From NCBI GenBank assembly GCA_014803505.1, contig JAAVBM010000076.1:1-50254 (forward strand): a DNA stretch of 50,254 bases, in the 5' to 3' direction. Below the pieces are notes generated by a model. The model had not been told where the DNA came from, ran no database searches, and saw nothing but the letters and a program-made list of their open reading frames with translations. This DNA comes from a bacterium. GTDB taxonomy: Bacteria; Cyanobacteriota; Vampirovibrionia; Gastranaerophilales; Gastranaerophilaceae. Made by a program: the position numbers and the translations under genes. Below are positions 16,890 to 25,024 of this stretch, one piece after another (within the stretch, counting starts at the first letter, position 1; every line of letters starts with the position of its first letter).

Positions 16890-17486
16890 TTAAATTGAGC
16901 TGAATTTAATATTTTTCGGATATTTCAATTCATTTGAAAGGTCAATATTTTCACCTGTGCAGGATAATTTTTTTATGCAGAAATTTGATACAAAGATATT
17001 GTCTGATACGCAAGCAAGCATATAGTTATCTTCCAGAGTTTTGGAAAATAGTGATCTAATATGCGCATTAAGTTTTATCTCAGCTTCGTGTACAGTCCAA
17101 AATCGATAGAAATCTTTTTTTGTTGGGTTTGTAACCTTATGACCATAACGGTTCATTATAAGCTTATAATTTTTACTGTCTTTCATATATTCAACATCTG
17201 CTCCGATGTTGCTGTTGTTAAATACAACAAGTACAACATCTTTAGAATGCGAAATGCTAAAGTATATTTCGTTTGAAACGAAATGAGGTTTTTTATTGCG
17301 AAGTTCTATTTCCAAATTATGGACATCGTAAGCGTGTTTTGCTATGAATTTGGTAAGAAAAATTCCGCATAGATGTTCTAATTCTTTTTCTTCACATTTG
17401 AATTCTCGCCCATCAGAGAATGTTTTTAGGCTTTCATAGGTTATATGTGGAATAAATTCGCTTTTTTTTAAATAAAAAATATCCAT
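16890..17486 (-). CDS. 4'-phosphopantetheinyl transferase (Sfp type)
   Basis: Transfers the phosphopantetheine arm of CoA to acyl or peptidyl carrier proteins. The three family motifs are present: FSISHS at 76-81, GADVEY at 95-100 with a magnesium ligand Asp, and WTVHEAEIK at 130-138. At 198 aa it is a little shorter than Sfp. No carrier-protein synthase cluster lies nearby, so the likely substrate is the fatty-acid ACP, as in cyanobacteria that rely on an Sfp-type enzyme; that is inference. It lies 8 bases downstream of ldpA and is probably in the same transcript. Confidence 0.87.
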   Translation of the reverse strand: MDIFYLKKSEFIPHITYESLKTFSDGREFKCEEKELEHLCGIFLTKFIAKHAYDVHNLEIELRNKKPHFVSNEIYFSISHSKDVVLVVFNNSNIGADVEYMKDSKNYKLIMNRYGHKVTNPTKKDFYRFWTVHEAEIKLNAHIRSLFSKTLEDNYMLACVSDNIFVSNFCIKKLSCTGENIDLSNELKYPKNIKFSSI

Positions 17487-17494
17487 AATTTAAC

Positions 17495-18439
17495 TTATAA
17501 AATTACTGTATCGACAAGAGGTTTTGCAATATTCAAAGCATCATTTAATACGTTCGGATTTGTCCAGAAGTCCGGTCTTTGAATATATCGTCTGACGATT
17601 TTTCTTGCGTAAGAACCTACTGCAACTCCGTGATATATAATATCACACATTTTTGCTAATTCGGTTGTTTTGCTGTTGGTTCCACCTGATAGCATAAGAT
17701 ATACAGGTAAATTAGCGTTTTGTACAATTTCTGCTGTCGCAATGGCTTGAAGAGTTGATTTGTAGTTATCGTCTCCGCCGCTCATTGGGAAACCGTCTGC
17801 TTGAATTATTGTTGTATAAGGTTTTCTGGATGCTATCATTTTTGATATTCTATCTACAAGACCTTCGTCACTTAGTTTTCCTCTGCTTGTACATATGCTG
17901 AGAAGTCCTTCATAGTTATCGTTTATATATTTCCATTTTGAGAATATTTCTTCTTCATCCAGTCCCATTGCGTGAAATTCTATACAATCAATTCCTTTTT
18001 CAACAATTGATGGCAAAATATCATCGAGATTTTTTTCTTCTGAAATATAAGAAATTGCTGCTCTTGAACATATTTTCCAACATCTTCCGCAACCGATACA
18101 TTTTGATTTTTTAACTTTAGCATAATGAATTGCACCCTCAGGGCAAATAGCTTCACAAGATCCGCAATTTACGCATCTATTGTAATCGATAACAGCTTTA
18201 TTTACATGGGGATCATTTTTTATTCCTACGCTTACACAAAGATAGGCATCATGAACCTTTGCTAAATTCAATGCTTCTTTTGCCGCGGTAATAACTTCTT
18301 CATTTGCAGATAAATCAAAGAGTCTGCATCCTGCAATTGCATATATATAGACAAGGCGTTTTATTTCTTCAATATCTTCATTTCCGGCTCCACATACGAG
18401 CTTAAAACAGTGTTTTGTTTCTAATAAATCTTTCAGCAT
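17495..18439 (-). CDS. ldpA: LdpA-like iron-sulfur protein
   Basis: LdpA (light-dependent period modulator) is known from cyanobacteria as a redox-sensing Fe-S protein that tunes the circadian clock. The start CFKLVCGAGNEDIEEIKRL and the AIAGCRLFDLSA segment fit its N-terminal half. Two 4Fe-4S motifs follow (C89-C92-C95-C99 and C114-C117-C120-C124). The C-terminal domain has IIQADGFPMSGG, MLSGGTNSKT and GVAVGSYARKIVRRY, the signature I associate with LdpA_C. The start codon overlaps the upstream TAA by one base, indicating tight translational coupling to the SxxK enzyme. No kai genes are visible here. Outside clock organisms the actual role is unknown. Confidence 0.85.
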   Translation of the reverse strand: MLKDLLETKHCFKLVCGAGNEDIEEIKRLVYIYAIAGCRLFDLSANEEVITAAKEALNLAKVHDAYLCVSVGIKNDPHVNKAVIDYNRCVNCGSCEAICPEGAIHYAKVKKSKCIGCGRCWKICSRAAISYISEEKNLDDILPSIVEKGIDCIEFHAMGLDEEEIFSKWKYINDNYEGLLSICTSRGKLSDEGLVDRISKMIASRKPYTTIIQADGFPMSGGDDNYKSTLQAIATAEIVQNANLPVYLMLSGGTNSKTTELAKMCDIIYHGVAVGSYARKIVRRYIQRPDFWTNPNVLNDALNIAKPLVDTVIL

Positions 18440-19611
18440 TATCTCACCATATAGTTATAAATGATTTCTGAAGCTTTGACGATAAATTCTTTGCCTTCAT
18501 AAGCATTGTGCGGACGTTTTGCAAGAATTACGACAATATATTTTTTACCGGTTGGAGTAATTACAATACCTGCATCTCCTAACATTGTTCCTATATCACC
18601 AGTTTTATGTAAGAATACAGAGCCTGCTCCTAAACCTGCTTGGATTAGACGGTTGTTATGAACATGTCCCATGTAATTTAGCATTTTTGCTCTTGATGAT
18701 GGTGTTAAAAACTTGTCATTTTCATCTATATTATAGAGCATTCTAGCCATTTCTTTAGCTGTGGTATGATTATTTCCTTTATAGTCAGGAAGCCATGTTT
18801 GAACTTCTGTATTTTTTAGGCCCCAATGTCTTAGATTCTGGTTTACGTCTGTCATTGAACCAACTTTGGTCATTAACATATTTGTTGCAGAATTGTCTGA
18901 TTCAGTAATCATAATCTCTGCAAGTTTATCTATTGTATATTCTGAATTTTCTGCTCTGAATTGTAAGCTTCCTGAACCTTCTGTTCTAAAATATTCGGTT
19001 AGTGGTATTTTATCATCTAATGATATTTGTCCAGCTTCAATTGATTTGAATACGTCAATTAGTACTGGGATTTTTATTATACTTGCAGTCGAATATATTT
19101 CTGAACCATTGATATCAACGTAATTTCCTGTTTCATAATCCCATACATAAATAGATGGTTTTACTGTTGGATATATTTCAGCAAGATCTATTAAATCGCT
19201 TTTTAACAATGGCATACTAACATTTTCATTAAGTTCTTCCATTAGTGCATTTTTATCATCTGCATAACGGAAGTCTCTTTTTCCAAAAGACCAAGCATTT
19301 GATAAGTATTTATGTGTTGGAAATGCCAAATTTTCTAAATCTGTTGTAATGTTTTGGTATGGGGTTGGTTGGAATATTGCTTTTGTTACATTATTGAACG
19401 TAAATGGCATCGCAATAAATAGTACAAATAATAAAATCGTTAAAACAATTATAGATTGAACAGGGTTTCTTTTTTTGCGAGAACGTTTTGGGGCTCTTCT
19501 TATTGCTTCATAGTGAAAATGATTTTCAGCATGAATAACAGAATGATTATCATTATTCGAGTATGAATATTTATGGTTACTCCTGTTATATTCTCTGGCT
19601 AATTTCGGCAT
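18439..19611 (-). CDS. Membrane-anchored class A beta-lactamase-like SxxK enzyme
   Basis: A cytoplasmic, basic N-terminus (to about 52) precedes one membrane segment (about 53-72) and an extracytoplasmic domain. The penicillin-recognising triad is complete: S177-I-I-K180, S238-D239-N240 and K336-T337-G338. The region where class A enzymes carry the deacylating Glu (ExxLN) reads WLPDYKGNNHTTAKEM, without that Glu. It may therefore be a PBP-like transpeptidase or carboxypeptidase acting on peptidoglycan rather than a resistance enzyme; this is inference. GGGGAGGA precedes the start. It is the first gene of a run with ldpA, the phosphopantetheinyl transferase and possibly glmU. Confidence 0.85.
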   Translation of the reverse strand: MPKLAREYNRSNHKYSYSNNDNHSVIHAENHFHYEAIRRAPKRSRKKRNPVQSIIVLTILLFVLFIAMPFTFNNVTKAIFQPTPYQNITTDLENLAFPTHKYLSNAWSFGKRDFRYADDKNALMEELNENVSMPLLKSDLIDLAEIYPTVKPSIYVWDYETGNYVDINGSEIYSTASIIKIPVLIDVFKSIEAGQISLDDKIPLTEYFRTEGSGSLQFRAENSEYTIDKLAEIMITESDNSATNMLMTKVGSMTDVNQNLRHWGLKNTEVQTWLPDYKGNNHTTAKEMARMLYNIDENDKFLTPSSRAKMLNYMGHVHNNRLIQAGLGAGSVFLHKTGDIGTMLGDAGIVITPTGKKYIVVILAKRPHNAYEGKEFIVKASEIIYNYMVR

Positions 19612-19824
19612 TAAAAACGATTCCTCCCCATATTATTTACTATAATATATGACTTTTTTCTCTCTGGCAAATTTATTACAAAATTTTTAAAGTGTGAATA
19701 TCTAGTATTTAAAGGGGTTTTACAAATCTTGTTAAGATATGTAACAAAAGAAATCTTTTTTGAAATCAGATGATTTGAAAAAACTTTATATAAGAGAGAG
19801 AACTTTAAAATAAGGAGACGAGAT

Positions 19825-20154
19825 ATGGCATTTTTAGCATTAGCAAGTCAAAAGAGTTTATTGACATTGCAAAAAAACTTTTTACAATTTCAATTAGTTT
19901 CTATTCAAAATCAAATCCAGTATGGTACATCGGTCATGGCTGCTATACAGAAAGAATATGATTCAGATTCACAAGAAGATTACACTGATAACGCGGATTA
20001 TATTTATTACGAGCAATTGGATGAGCAGTTGAATTCTGAAAAAGATTCATTAGATTCACAATTAACCGTAATCGAAAATGAAATTTCTTCATTAAAAACA
20101 TTAGTAAACAACAACATCAAGTCAAGTTGTACATTAAATCTTGTAGGAAGCTAA
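19825..20154 (+). CDS. Small helical protein, unknown function
   Basis: This 109-aa protein begins MAFLALASQKSLLTLQKNF, has no cleavable signal or membrane span, and is predicted largely helical. A heptad-like part is at 8-45, an acidic linker (DSDSQEDYTDNADY) in the middle, and a second heptad region (LDEQLNSEKDSLDSQLTVIENEISSL) follows. A helix-acidic-helix layout suits a small coiled-coil structural or adaptor protein. I do not recognise a family. AAGGAG lies seven bases before the ATG. It stands alone, with a 213-base upstream region, and converges on folD. Confidence 0.7.
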   Translation: MAFLALASQKSLLTLQKNFLQFQLVSIQNQIQYGTSVMAAIQKEYDSDSQEDYTDNADYIYYEQLDEQLNSEKDSLDSQLTVIENEISSLKTLVNNNIKSSCTLNLVGS

Positions 20155-20164
20155 TAAGATTTAG

Positions 20165-21007
20165 TTATAGAGATTGTTGTTTTTCAAAAAGTTCAACGGT
20201 GTTGAGCATCAATGACGCAATTGTCATTGGGCCGACGCCGCCCGGAACAGGTGATATATATGATGCAACTTTTGATGCACTTTCAAAATCTACGTCTCCA
20301 CGGGTTTTACCGTTTTCATCTTTGAAAATGCCTACATCAACTATCACACAATCAGATTTTAACATTTCCCCTTCTATAATATTTTTCCCTACTGCTGAAA
20401 TTAAGATATCAGCAGTTTTTGTTATTTCTGAAAGATTTTCTGTTTTACTATGACAAACTGTAACTGTGGCATTTTTATTTAAAATCATTTGCGATAATGG
20501 GCGCCCTACAATATTTGAACGTCCAACTATGACAACATGTTTTCCTTCCAATTCAATATTATATTCCTTTAATAAAAGTAAAATTCCTTTTGGTGTACAA
20601 GGATAAACAGTTGGAGTTTCTCCGGAAAACAGTTTTCCAAAATTATATGGTGTAAATCCATCAACATCTTTTTCCGGCAGGATTTTGTTCATTACGTTTT
20701 CTTTTGAAATATGTTTAGGTAATGGTAATTGAACTAATATTGCCGTAACGGATTTATCATTGTTTAATTCTTCTATTTTATTTAATAACTCTTTTTCTGT
20801 TGTTTCAGTCGGGTAGTTTAATACAACTGAATCAATACCGAGTTTTTCTGCTGTTTTCTTTTTATTGTTTACATAAATTTTACTTGCGGGATTATCTCCA
20901 ACAAGTATCACAACTAATTTTGGTTTGATTGTATATTTATCAACTTGAGTTTTTAATCTTTCAAGTAGTTTATCTCTTAATTTTTTGCCGTCTAATATTT
21001 CTGCCAT
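20165..21007 (-). CDS. folD: Methylene-tetrahydrofolate dehydrogenase / methenyl-THF cyclohydrolase
   Basis: Interconverts 5,10-methylene-, methenyl- and 10-formyl-THF. Family marks are VGDNPASKIYVNNKKKTAEKLGI around 37-60 (catalytic Tyr and Lys), AILVQLPLPKHI near 95, KDVDGF near 118, VVIVGRSNIVGRP near 162, and PVPGGVGPMTIASLM near 260. The length of 280 aa is standard. It begins seven bases after the CooC-like gene, which itself is three bases after the MetE-like gene. The three plus rplI look like one transcript, and the grouping with a methyltransferase-like and a metal-insertion ATPase suggests one-carbon chemistry. Confidence 0.96.
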   Translation of the reverse strand: MAEILDGKKLRDKLLERLKTQVDKYTIKPKLVVILVGDNPASKIYVNNKKKTAEKLGIDSVVLNYPTETTEKELLNKIEELNNDKSVTAILVQLPLPKHISKENVMNKILPEKDVDGFTPYNFGKLFSGETPTVYPCTPKGILLLLKEYNIELEGKHVVIVGRSNIVGRPLSQMILNKNATVTVCHSKTENLSEITKTADILISAVGKNIIEGEMLKSDCVIVDVGIFKDENGKTRGDVDFESASKVASYISPVPGGVGPMTIASLMLNTVELFEKQQSL

Positions 21008-21014
21008 GTTTCAC

Positions 21015-21767
21015 CTATTGTTTGAATTGTGGTAGGTTTAATCGGAAATAGAATTCCTTTATTGCATTTTGAACTGTTTGTGAATCCTTGAATATGGAAT
21101 TACTTTTTAAATTATTATCAAAAGGTATTACTCCAAGAATCTCTAAATCATATTTTTTCAATAATTCGTATACTGAAGCCAAATTATCATTATCAACTTT
21201 GTTTATAACTACCCCTAACTGGCTTCCTGCTGCATATTTTGCACTGAATTCCTCTATACGCTTAGCCAGATGAGCAGATTCTTCTGATGGTTTTCCGACT
21301 ATTATTGTAGAATCAACTTCGATATCTATAAGCTGATTTAGGTATTTTAAATCAAATTCGCAATCAAAAATTACTATGTCATATCGATTAATAAGTTTAC
21401 AAACAGCATCATTTATTTGTTTTGTTATAGGGCATCTGCAATCTTTTGAACCTACAAACCAAGAAACAATGATATCTGTATTTTCATCAATTGATACTAA
21501 AATATCTTCCATTGCCCATTCGATAAATTCTTGTTTGGTCATATCTTCGGGGATACCGGTTTTATATTCGTGTTTACCGCTTCTTATTCCATAAATTGTA
21601 TTTCTGATATCCAGTCCGAAGCTGTGTCCTAATTCTCCTGTTAAATCGTTATCAAATAATAGAATTGATTTTTCAGGAAACATTTCTCTTATAATTTGCC
21701 AGAAAGCTTTAGCAATAGTTGTTTTTCCGCTTCCACTTTTTCCTGTGATTGCTAGTTTTACAGTCAA
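21015..21767 (-). CDS. CooC-like MinD/ParA-type ATPase
   Basis: The 250-aa product has a deviant Walker A with both lysines (GKSGSGKTT at 8-16), a central KDCRCPITKQIN, YDIVIFDCEFDL as Walker B, and GVVINKVDN before the final strand. The C-x-C in the GSKDCRCP segment corresponds to the metal-binding CXC of CooC, the nickel-insertion ATPase of carbon monoxide dehydrogenase. No CODH gene is in view, so its client may be a different metallo- or corrinoid protein. It is sandwiched between the MetE-like gene (3 bases) and folD (7 bases). Confidence 0.7.
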   Translation of the reverse strand: MTVKLAITGKSGSGKTTIAKAFWQIIREMFPEKSILLFDNDLTGELGHSFGLDIRNTIYGIRSGKHEYKTGIPEDMTKQEFIEWAMEDILVSIDENTDIIVSWFVGSKDCRCPITKQINDAVCKLINRYDIVIFDCEFDLKYLNQLIDIEVDSTIIVGKPSEESAHLAKRIEEFSAKYAAGSQLGVVINKVDNDNLASVYELLKKYDLEILGVIPFDNNLKSNSIFKDSQTVQNAIKEFYFRLNLPQFKQ

Positions 21768-21770
21768 ATT

Positions 21771-22844
21771 TTATATCCTCGCTTTTAATTCTTTTGATAA
21801 TTCTGAAACTAAATCCATTGCGTGTTCTGCTAGTTTTTCGGATAAAGACCCTGCTCCGCAGGATGATGTTATTAGTGAATTATCTAAAATAAGTTTCTCA
21901 TCAATACCTTTTTTAGTCAAATAATTAACTGAGTTATTAAATTTTTCTACCAAATTAGTCAAGGTAGTTTTTTCAAGTGATTTGCTATCAAGTGTTGGAA
22001 CTAATCCCCAAGCAATCATTCCTCTGTTTTTTAGAAAAGTTTCTATTTCTGAGCTGTAAATACTCAAATTCTCTGAATATGAATACGCATCAAGATTAAT
22101 TATATTTACACCTGCTTTTATTGGGATTCTCCAATCACATTTCCCGCAGCAGTGAATAGCACAAATTCCACCATTTTCTTTTATGATATTAGAAATTTCT
22201 CTGAACATTTCAATGACTTCGTTTTCTGAAACTGTTAAATATGCGGATGTTCCAAGTTGAGATACTGAAGGTTCATCCATAAAAATGATTGGAGTAGTTT
22301 GCGGATTTGCTGATTTAATGTGTTTGATCTGCCACAAAGCTTTCAGGCTGAGAAGTTTTACTATAATATCTCGTAAAGTTTCATCATAAATAGCGCATTT
22401 ACTATTTTTGTCAGTTAATGTTGTTGCTAAAGTGAACGGACCAATAATTTGTCCTTTTGCGTATTTAGGTTTTGTTTCGTTGATTATTTTTTCAAATTCA
22501 CTGAAAGATGATGAAAAATCTTTGCTTATGCCGTAATTCTCAAGTTTTTCAGAGTCGATATCTGCAATTATTTCTTCATAATCCGTGAAAAAGGTTTCCA
22601 AAGATTCAAAAAATAAATCACTTTCCATATCAAAGGTGAAATTTTCTGCCTCTGAAGGCAAAAACGAAGGCAATCCTTCCAAAAATTGGATAATCATGTC
22701 TTCGTTTTTGTTAATATTTGCCAGTTGTGGAAAAAACGGGATTTCGTTGAAATCTTTTTTTACCAACAACATTGCTTTTTGAATGTCTGTATGAGGTAGA
22801 GAACCAATTGCTAATGCTTTGAATTTAAGATCTGCTTGATTCAT
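21771..22844 (-). CDS. MetE/UROD-superfamily methyltransferase-like protein
   Basis: The product of 357 aa fits the TIM-barrel family that includes the C-terminal half of cobalamin-independent methionine synthase and corrinoid methyltransferases. Early ALAIGSLPHTD resembles the family entry motif. IIFMDEPSVSQLG is the EPxL-type strand end, and zinc ligands are suggested by H-x-C in AIHCCGKCDW and a late cysteine in TSSCGAG. It is about half the size of MetE and lacks its N-terminal domain, so the methyl donor may be a corrinoid or folate-linked protein. The start at 22844 is set by AAGGAG five bases upstream; a longer form to 22862 lacks an RBS. Confidence 0.72.
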   Translation of the reverse strand: MNQADLKFKALAIGSLPHTDIQKAMLLVKKDFNEIPFFPQLANINKNEDMIIQFLEGLPSFLPSEAENFTFDMESDLFFESLETFFTDYEEIIADIDSEKLENYGISKDFSSSFSEFEKIINETKPKYAKGQIIGPFTLATTLTDKNSKCAIYDETLRDIIVKLLSLKALWQIKHIKSANPQTTPIIFMDEPSVSQLGTSAYLTVSENEVIEMFREISNIIKENGGICAIHCCGKCDWRIPIKAGVNIINLDAYSYSENLSIYSSEIETFLKNRGMIAWGLVPTLDSKSLEKTTLTNLVEKFNNSVNYLTKKGIDEKLILDNSLITSSCGAGSLSEKLAEHAMDLVSELSKELKARI

Positions 22845-22868
22845 CCACGCTCCTTGATTCAATAACTA

Positions 22869-23366
22869 TTATTCAGCTGATTCTTCTGTTTCTTCTTCGA
22901 TAGCTTCTTTAACAACTTCTGAAGCTGAAACTGCGATAGCTAATTCACATTTAACTTTTGAAGTTAATTTGATTAACATAGTGTAGTTACCAACTTTGTT
23001 GATTGGAGCATTCAAAGAAACAGTTTTTCTATCAACTTCGATACCTGTTTGAGCAGCTAATTCTTCAGTCAATTTTTTAGTAGTAATTGTACCGAATAAT
23101 TTTCCTGATTCACCAGCTTTTGCTGATAGTTGTAAAGTTGCAAATTTTTCAATAGCTGCAGCTTTTTCTAAAGCTTCTTGGTGTAATTTTTCTTGTTTAG
23201 CTTTGATTCTTGCAATGTTTTTTTCTCTGTTTTGTAAAGCACCTTCAGTTGCGATTTCAGCTACTGCTTGAGGTAGTAAGAAGTTTCTTGCATAACCGTC
23301 TTTAACGTTGATGATATCGCCTGCTTCACCTAAGTTTTGTACATCTTTTTTTAATATAACTTGCAT
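22869..23366 (-). CDS. rplI: 50S ribosomal protein bL9
   Basis: Binds 23S rRNA at the base of the L1 stalk. The N-terminal domain is unmistakable: MQVILKKDVQNLGEAGDIINVKDG followed by YARNFLLPQAVA. A long connecting helix (KNIARIKAKQEKLHQEALEKAA) leads to the C-terminal domain (GKLFGTITTKKLTEEL). At 165 aa it is longer than the usual 150 because of an acidic tail of about 15 residues (EAIEEETEESAE). AAGGAG precedes the start and a promoter is visible upstream. It is not beside rpsF, rpsR or dnaB as in many genomes but heads the one-carbon cluster. Confidence 0.97.
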   Translation of the reverse strand: MQVILKKDVQNLGEAGDIINVKDGYARNFLLPQAVAEIATEGALQNREKNIARIKAKQEKLHQEALEKAAAIEKFATLQLSAKAGESGKLFGTITTKKLTEELAAQTGIEVDRKTVSLNAPINKVGNYTMLIKLTSKVKCELAIAVSASEVVKEAIEEETEESAE

Positions 23367-23409
23367 AATAAAATTCTCCTTTTATATTTATATTTCTGCA
23401 TGTAGCCCT

Positions 23410-23438
23410 AATTTACAACAAACATGATAATTTGTCGA
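23410..23438 (-). promoter_or_regulatory. Candidate rplI promoter
   Basis: On the minus strand TCGACA (complement of 23433-23438), 17 bases and TAAATT (complement of 23410-23415) precede rplI by about 45 bases. Each hexamer departs from consensus in one or two positions. Confidence 0.5.
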
Positions 23439-23487
23439 TACTTTTTGTAATTTTGTAACGTTTCTGGAAATATATATTTGCTTAGGG

Positions 23488-24300
23488 TTAACCTAATAAA
23501 ATAAGACTAAGCCAAATAAATAGGATTCCTGACATAATTCCTACGATTGAAAGGTGCCAATTACCATATTCTTTTGCTAATGGAAGCAGTGTGTCGAATG
23601 ATATGTATGTCATAATTCCGCCAACAGCTGCCATCAAGAAACCTACAAGTATTTGTGGAACAAACAATCCAAATATTAGCATTCCGACAAGTGCTCCAAT
23701 AGGTTCAGTTATTCCTGATAGCGCAGCATATAGCATTGCGTAGCGTTTTTTGCCTGTTACGTGGTATATCGGTAATGCAACTGCAATACCTTCAGGAATA
23801 TTATGAATTGCAATTGCAAGTGCTACTGAAAATCCTAGTGTTACATTTTGAGTTGTTGTTAAAAATGTTGCCATACCTTCTGGAAAATTATGTACACAAA
23901 TTGCAACTGCAGTAAGCATTCCTGCTCTTTTTAATTTGTAGTGATTATGTTTTTCTAATTCTTCCGGAGGCATATCAGGATGTAAAAGCTCTTCTGTATC
24001 GACGTGATCCGGCAGGAAATAGTCAATCAGAATTGAAACCAATATGCCAACAATAAAACCTCCAAATACTAACCATTGATATGAGTTTGGAAAGTTTTGT
24101 TTGAGTAAATTTTCGGCTCCGGGGATAATGTCTACCATTGATACGAAAATCATTACGCCAGCTGAAAATCCAAGCCCGATAGATAGGGCTTTTAAATTAT
24201 CTTTTTGGGTAATAAATGCAATAGCACCGCCAATAGCTGTTGTTAGTCCTGCTAACATTGTGAAGCTGAATGCTAAGCCGATATTGTTTGGTAGATTCAT
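23488..24300 (-). CDS. zupT: ZIP family divalent metal transporter
   Basis: Imports zinc and possibly iron or manganese. Eight membrane segments are readable, with the two signature metal-site motifs HNFPEG at 137-142 (helix 4) and HNIPEG at 166-171 (helix 5). A cytosolic loop at about 98-122 is acidic and His-rich (PDHVDTEELLHPDMPPEELEKHNH), as in the variable metal-binding loop of the family. The length of 270 aa is normal. AAAGGA lies nine bases before the start. It is 121 bases upstream of rplI, with a promoter between, so it is probably a separate unit. Confidence 0.93.
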   Translation of the reverse strand: MNLPNNIGLAFSFTMLAGLTTAIGGAIAFITQKDNLKALSIGLGFSAGVMIFVSMVDIIPGAENLLKQNFPNSYQWLVFGGFIVGILVSILIDYFLPDHVDTEELLHPDMPPEELEKHNHYKLKRAGMLTAVAICVHNFPEGMATFLTTTQNVTLGFSVALAIAIHNIPEGIAVALPIYHVTGKKRYAMLYAALSGITEPIGALVGMLIFGLFVPQILVGFLMAAVGGIMTYISFDTLLPLAKEYGNWHLSIVGIMSGILFIWLSLILLG

Positions 24301-24397
24301 TCTTTACGTCCTTTGCCTAAAATATATTATCACAAAGAAACTTTTTTAGATAAAATCCGTCTTAAATGTTAAGAAGAGTATGAAAGAGGATGTATGG

Positions 24398-24709
24398 ATG
24401 GAATTGTTTAGTAATTTGATTTATGAATTCAAAAAAGGGATGAGGGATTTGTCGCTTTATACTTGCAATAAGGTTGATTTGCATAAATTTGTGCAGCATT
24501 TGGATAAAACTGGAACAAAATATGTATTGAGAGATATTGGTAAAGATAAAGTGAATATTTTCTTTGGAGATGTGAATTGTTTGAATATTTTGAATAAATT
24601 TTCCAGCAGTGATTTAAATGAGCTTACTCCTTATGAGGACTTTATTCTTGGGATAATGCTTGGTTATTCACGTGCTGAGCAATATGGCAGAATTCTCAGT
24701 CGTATTTAG
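24398..24709 (+). CDS. DUF2023 family protein
   Basis: The 103-aa protein matches the DUF2023 pattern: LIYEFKKGMRDLSLYT near the start, a KYVLRDIGKDKVNIFFGDVNCLNIL strand-loop, and LNELTPYEDFILGIMLGY near the end. In other genomes I recall this family beside flavodoxin genes; none is adjacent here. There is no signal or membrane segment. The start at 24398 has AGAGGA seven bases upstream; an in-frame ATG 18 bases earlier overlaps that RBS. It is monocistronic as far as can be seen. Confidence 0.8.
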   Translation: MELFSNLIYEFKKGMRDLSLYTCNKVDLHKFVQHLDKTGTKYVLRDIGKDKVNIFFGDVNCLNILNKFSSSDLNELTPYEDFILGIMLGYSRAEQYGRILSRI

Positions 24710-24761
24710 TTGTGTAACTTTTTGTAAATAAGATATAATTTCTCGCATAATTTCAATTTAT

Positions 24762-24803
24762 CATGGTGAGTTGTTTGTTAAAAATAAATTCACCATGCTT
24801 TTT
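24762..24803 (+). terminator. Possible terminator after DUF2023
   Basis: CATGGTGA (24762-24769) and TCACCATG (24790-24797) pair across a 20-base loop and are followed by CTTTTTG. The long loop makes it a moderate candidate. Confidence 0.4.
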
Positions 24804-24875
24804 GTTTGTAGTCTGTGTTTCGGATGATTATGTGATTATATATGTTAAGTTTTGTTAACTTTTTAGGTTGTGTTT

Positions 24876-24929
24876 GCTAATGGCTGAAATCATGTCACTG
24901 ACATGATTTCAGCCATGTGGGTAATTAGC
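24876..24929. repeat. 37-bp near-perfect palindrome with outer inverted repeat
   Basis: Bases 24880-24897 are the exact reverse complement of 24899-24916 around a single central C, an 18-bp arm on each side. GCTAAT (24876-24881) and ATTAGC (24924-24929) form an outer inverted pair. The absence of a loop argues for a DNA-level element (protein site or cruciform) over an RNA hairpin. It lies in the 315-base gap before yggS, upstream of that gene's promoter; apart from these two elements and the candidate terminator I see nothing else in this gap. Confidence 0.8.
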
Positions 24930-24953
24930 GGAGTTATAATATAATAAATATTT

Positions 24954-24981
24954 TGGACATCGTGAAAAGATAGAGTACAAT
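24954..24981 (+). promoter_or_regulatory. Promoter of the yggS-sepF unit
   Basis: TGGACA (24954-24959), a 16-base spacer and TACAAT (24976-24981) precede yggS by about 45 bases. It is the only good sigma-70 pair in the gap. Confidence 0.6.
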
Positions 24982-25024
24982 TAAGTTATGCTCATGTATT
25001 GAGTAGTTTTTCTTGTAGAGGTGA

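Noticed and set aside
18439-19611. Beta-lactam resistance gene
   Set aside because: The core motifs fit the superfamily, but the deacylating Glu region is missing and the context is housekeeping, so a resistance role is not supported.
24720-25020. Small RNA or riboswitch in the gap before yggS
   Set aside because: Only palindromes and a promoter are visible; no known riboswitch core could be recognised.
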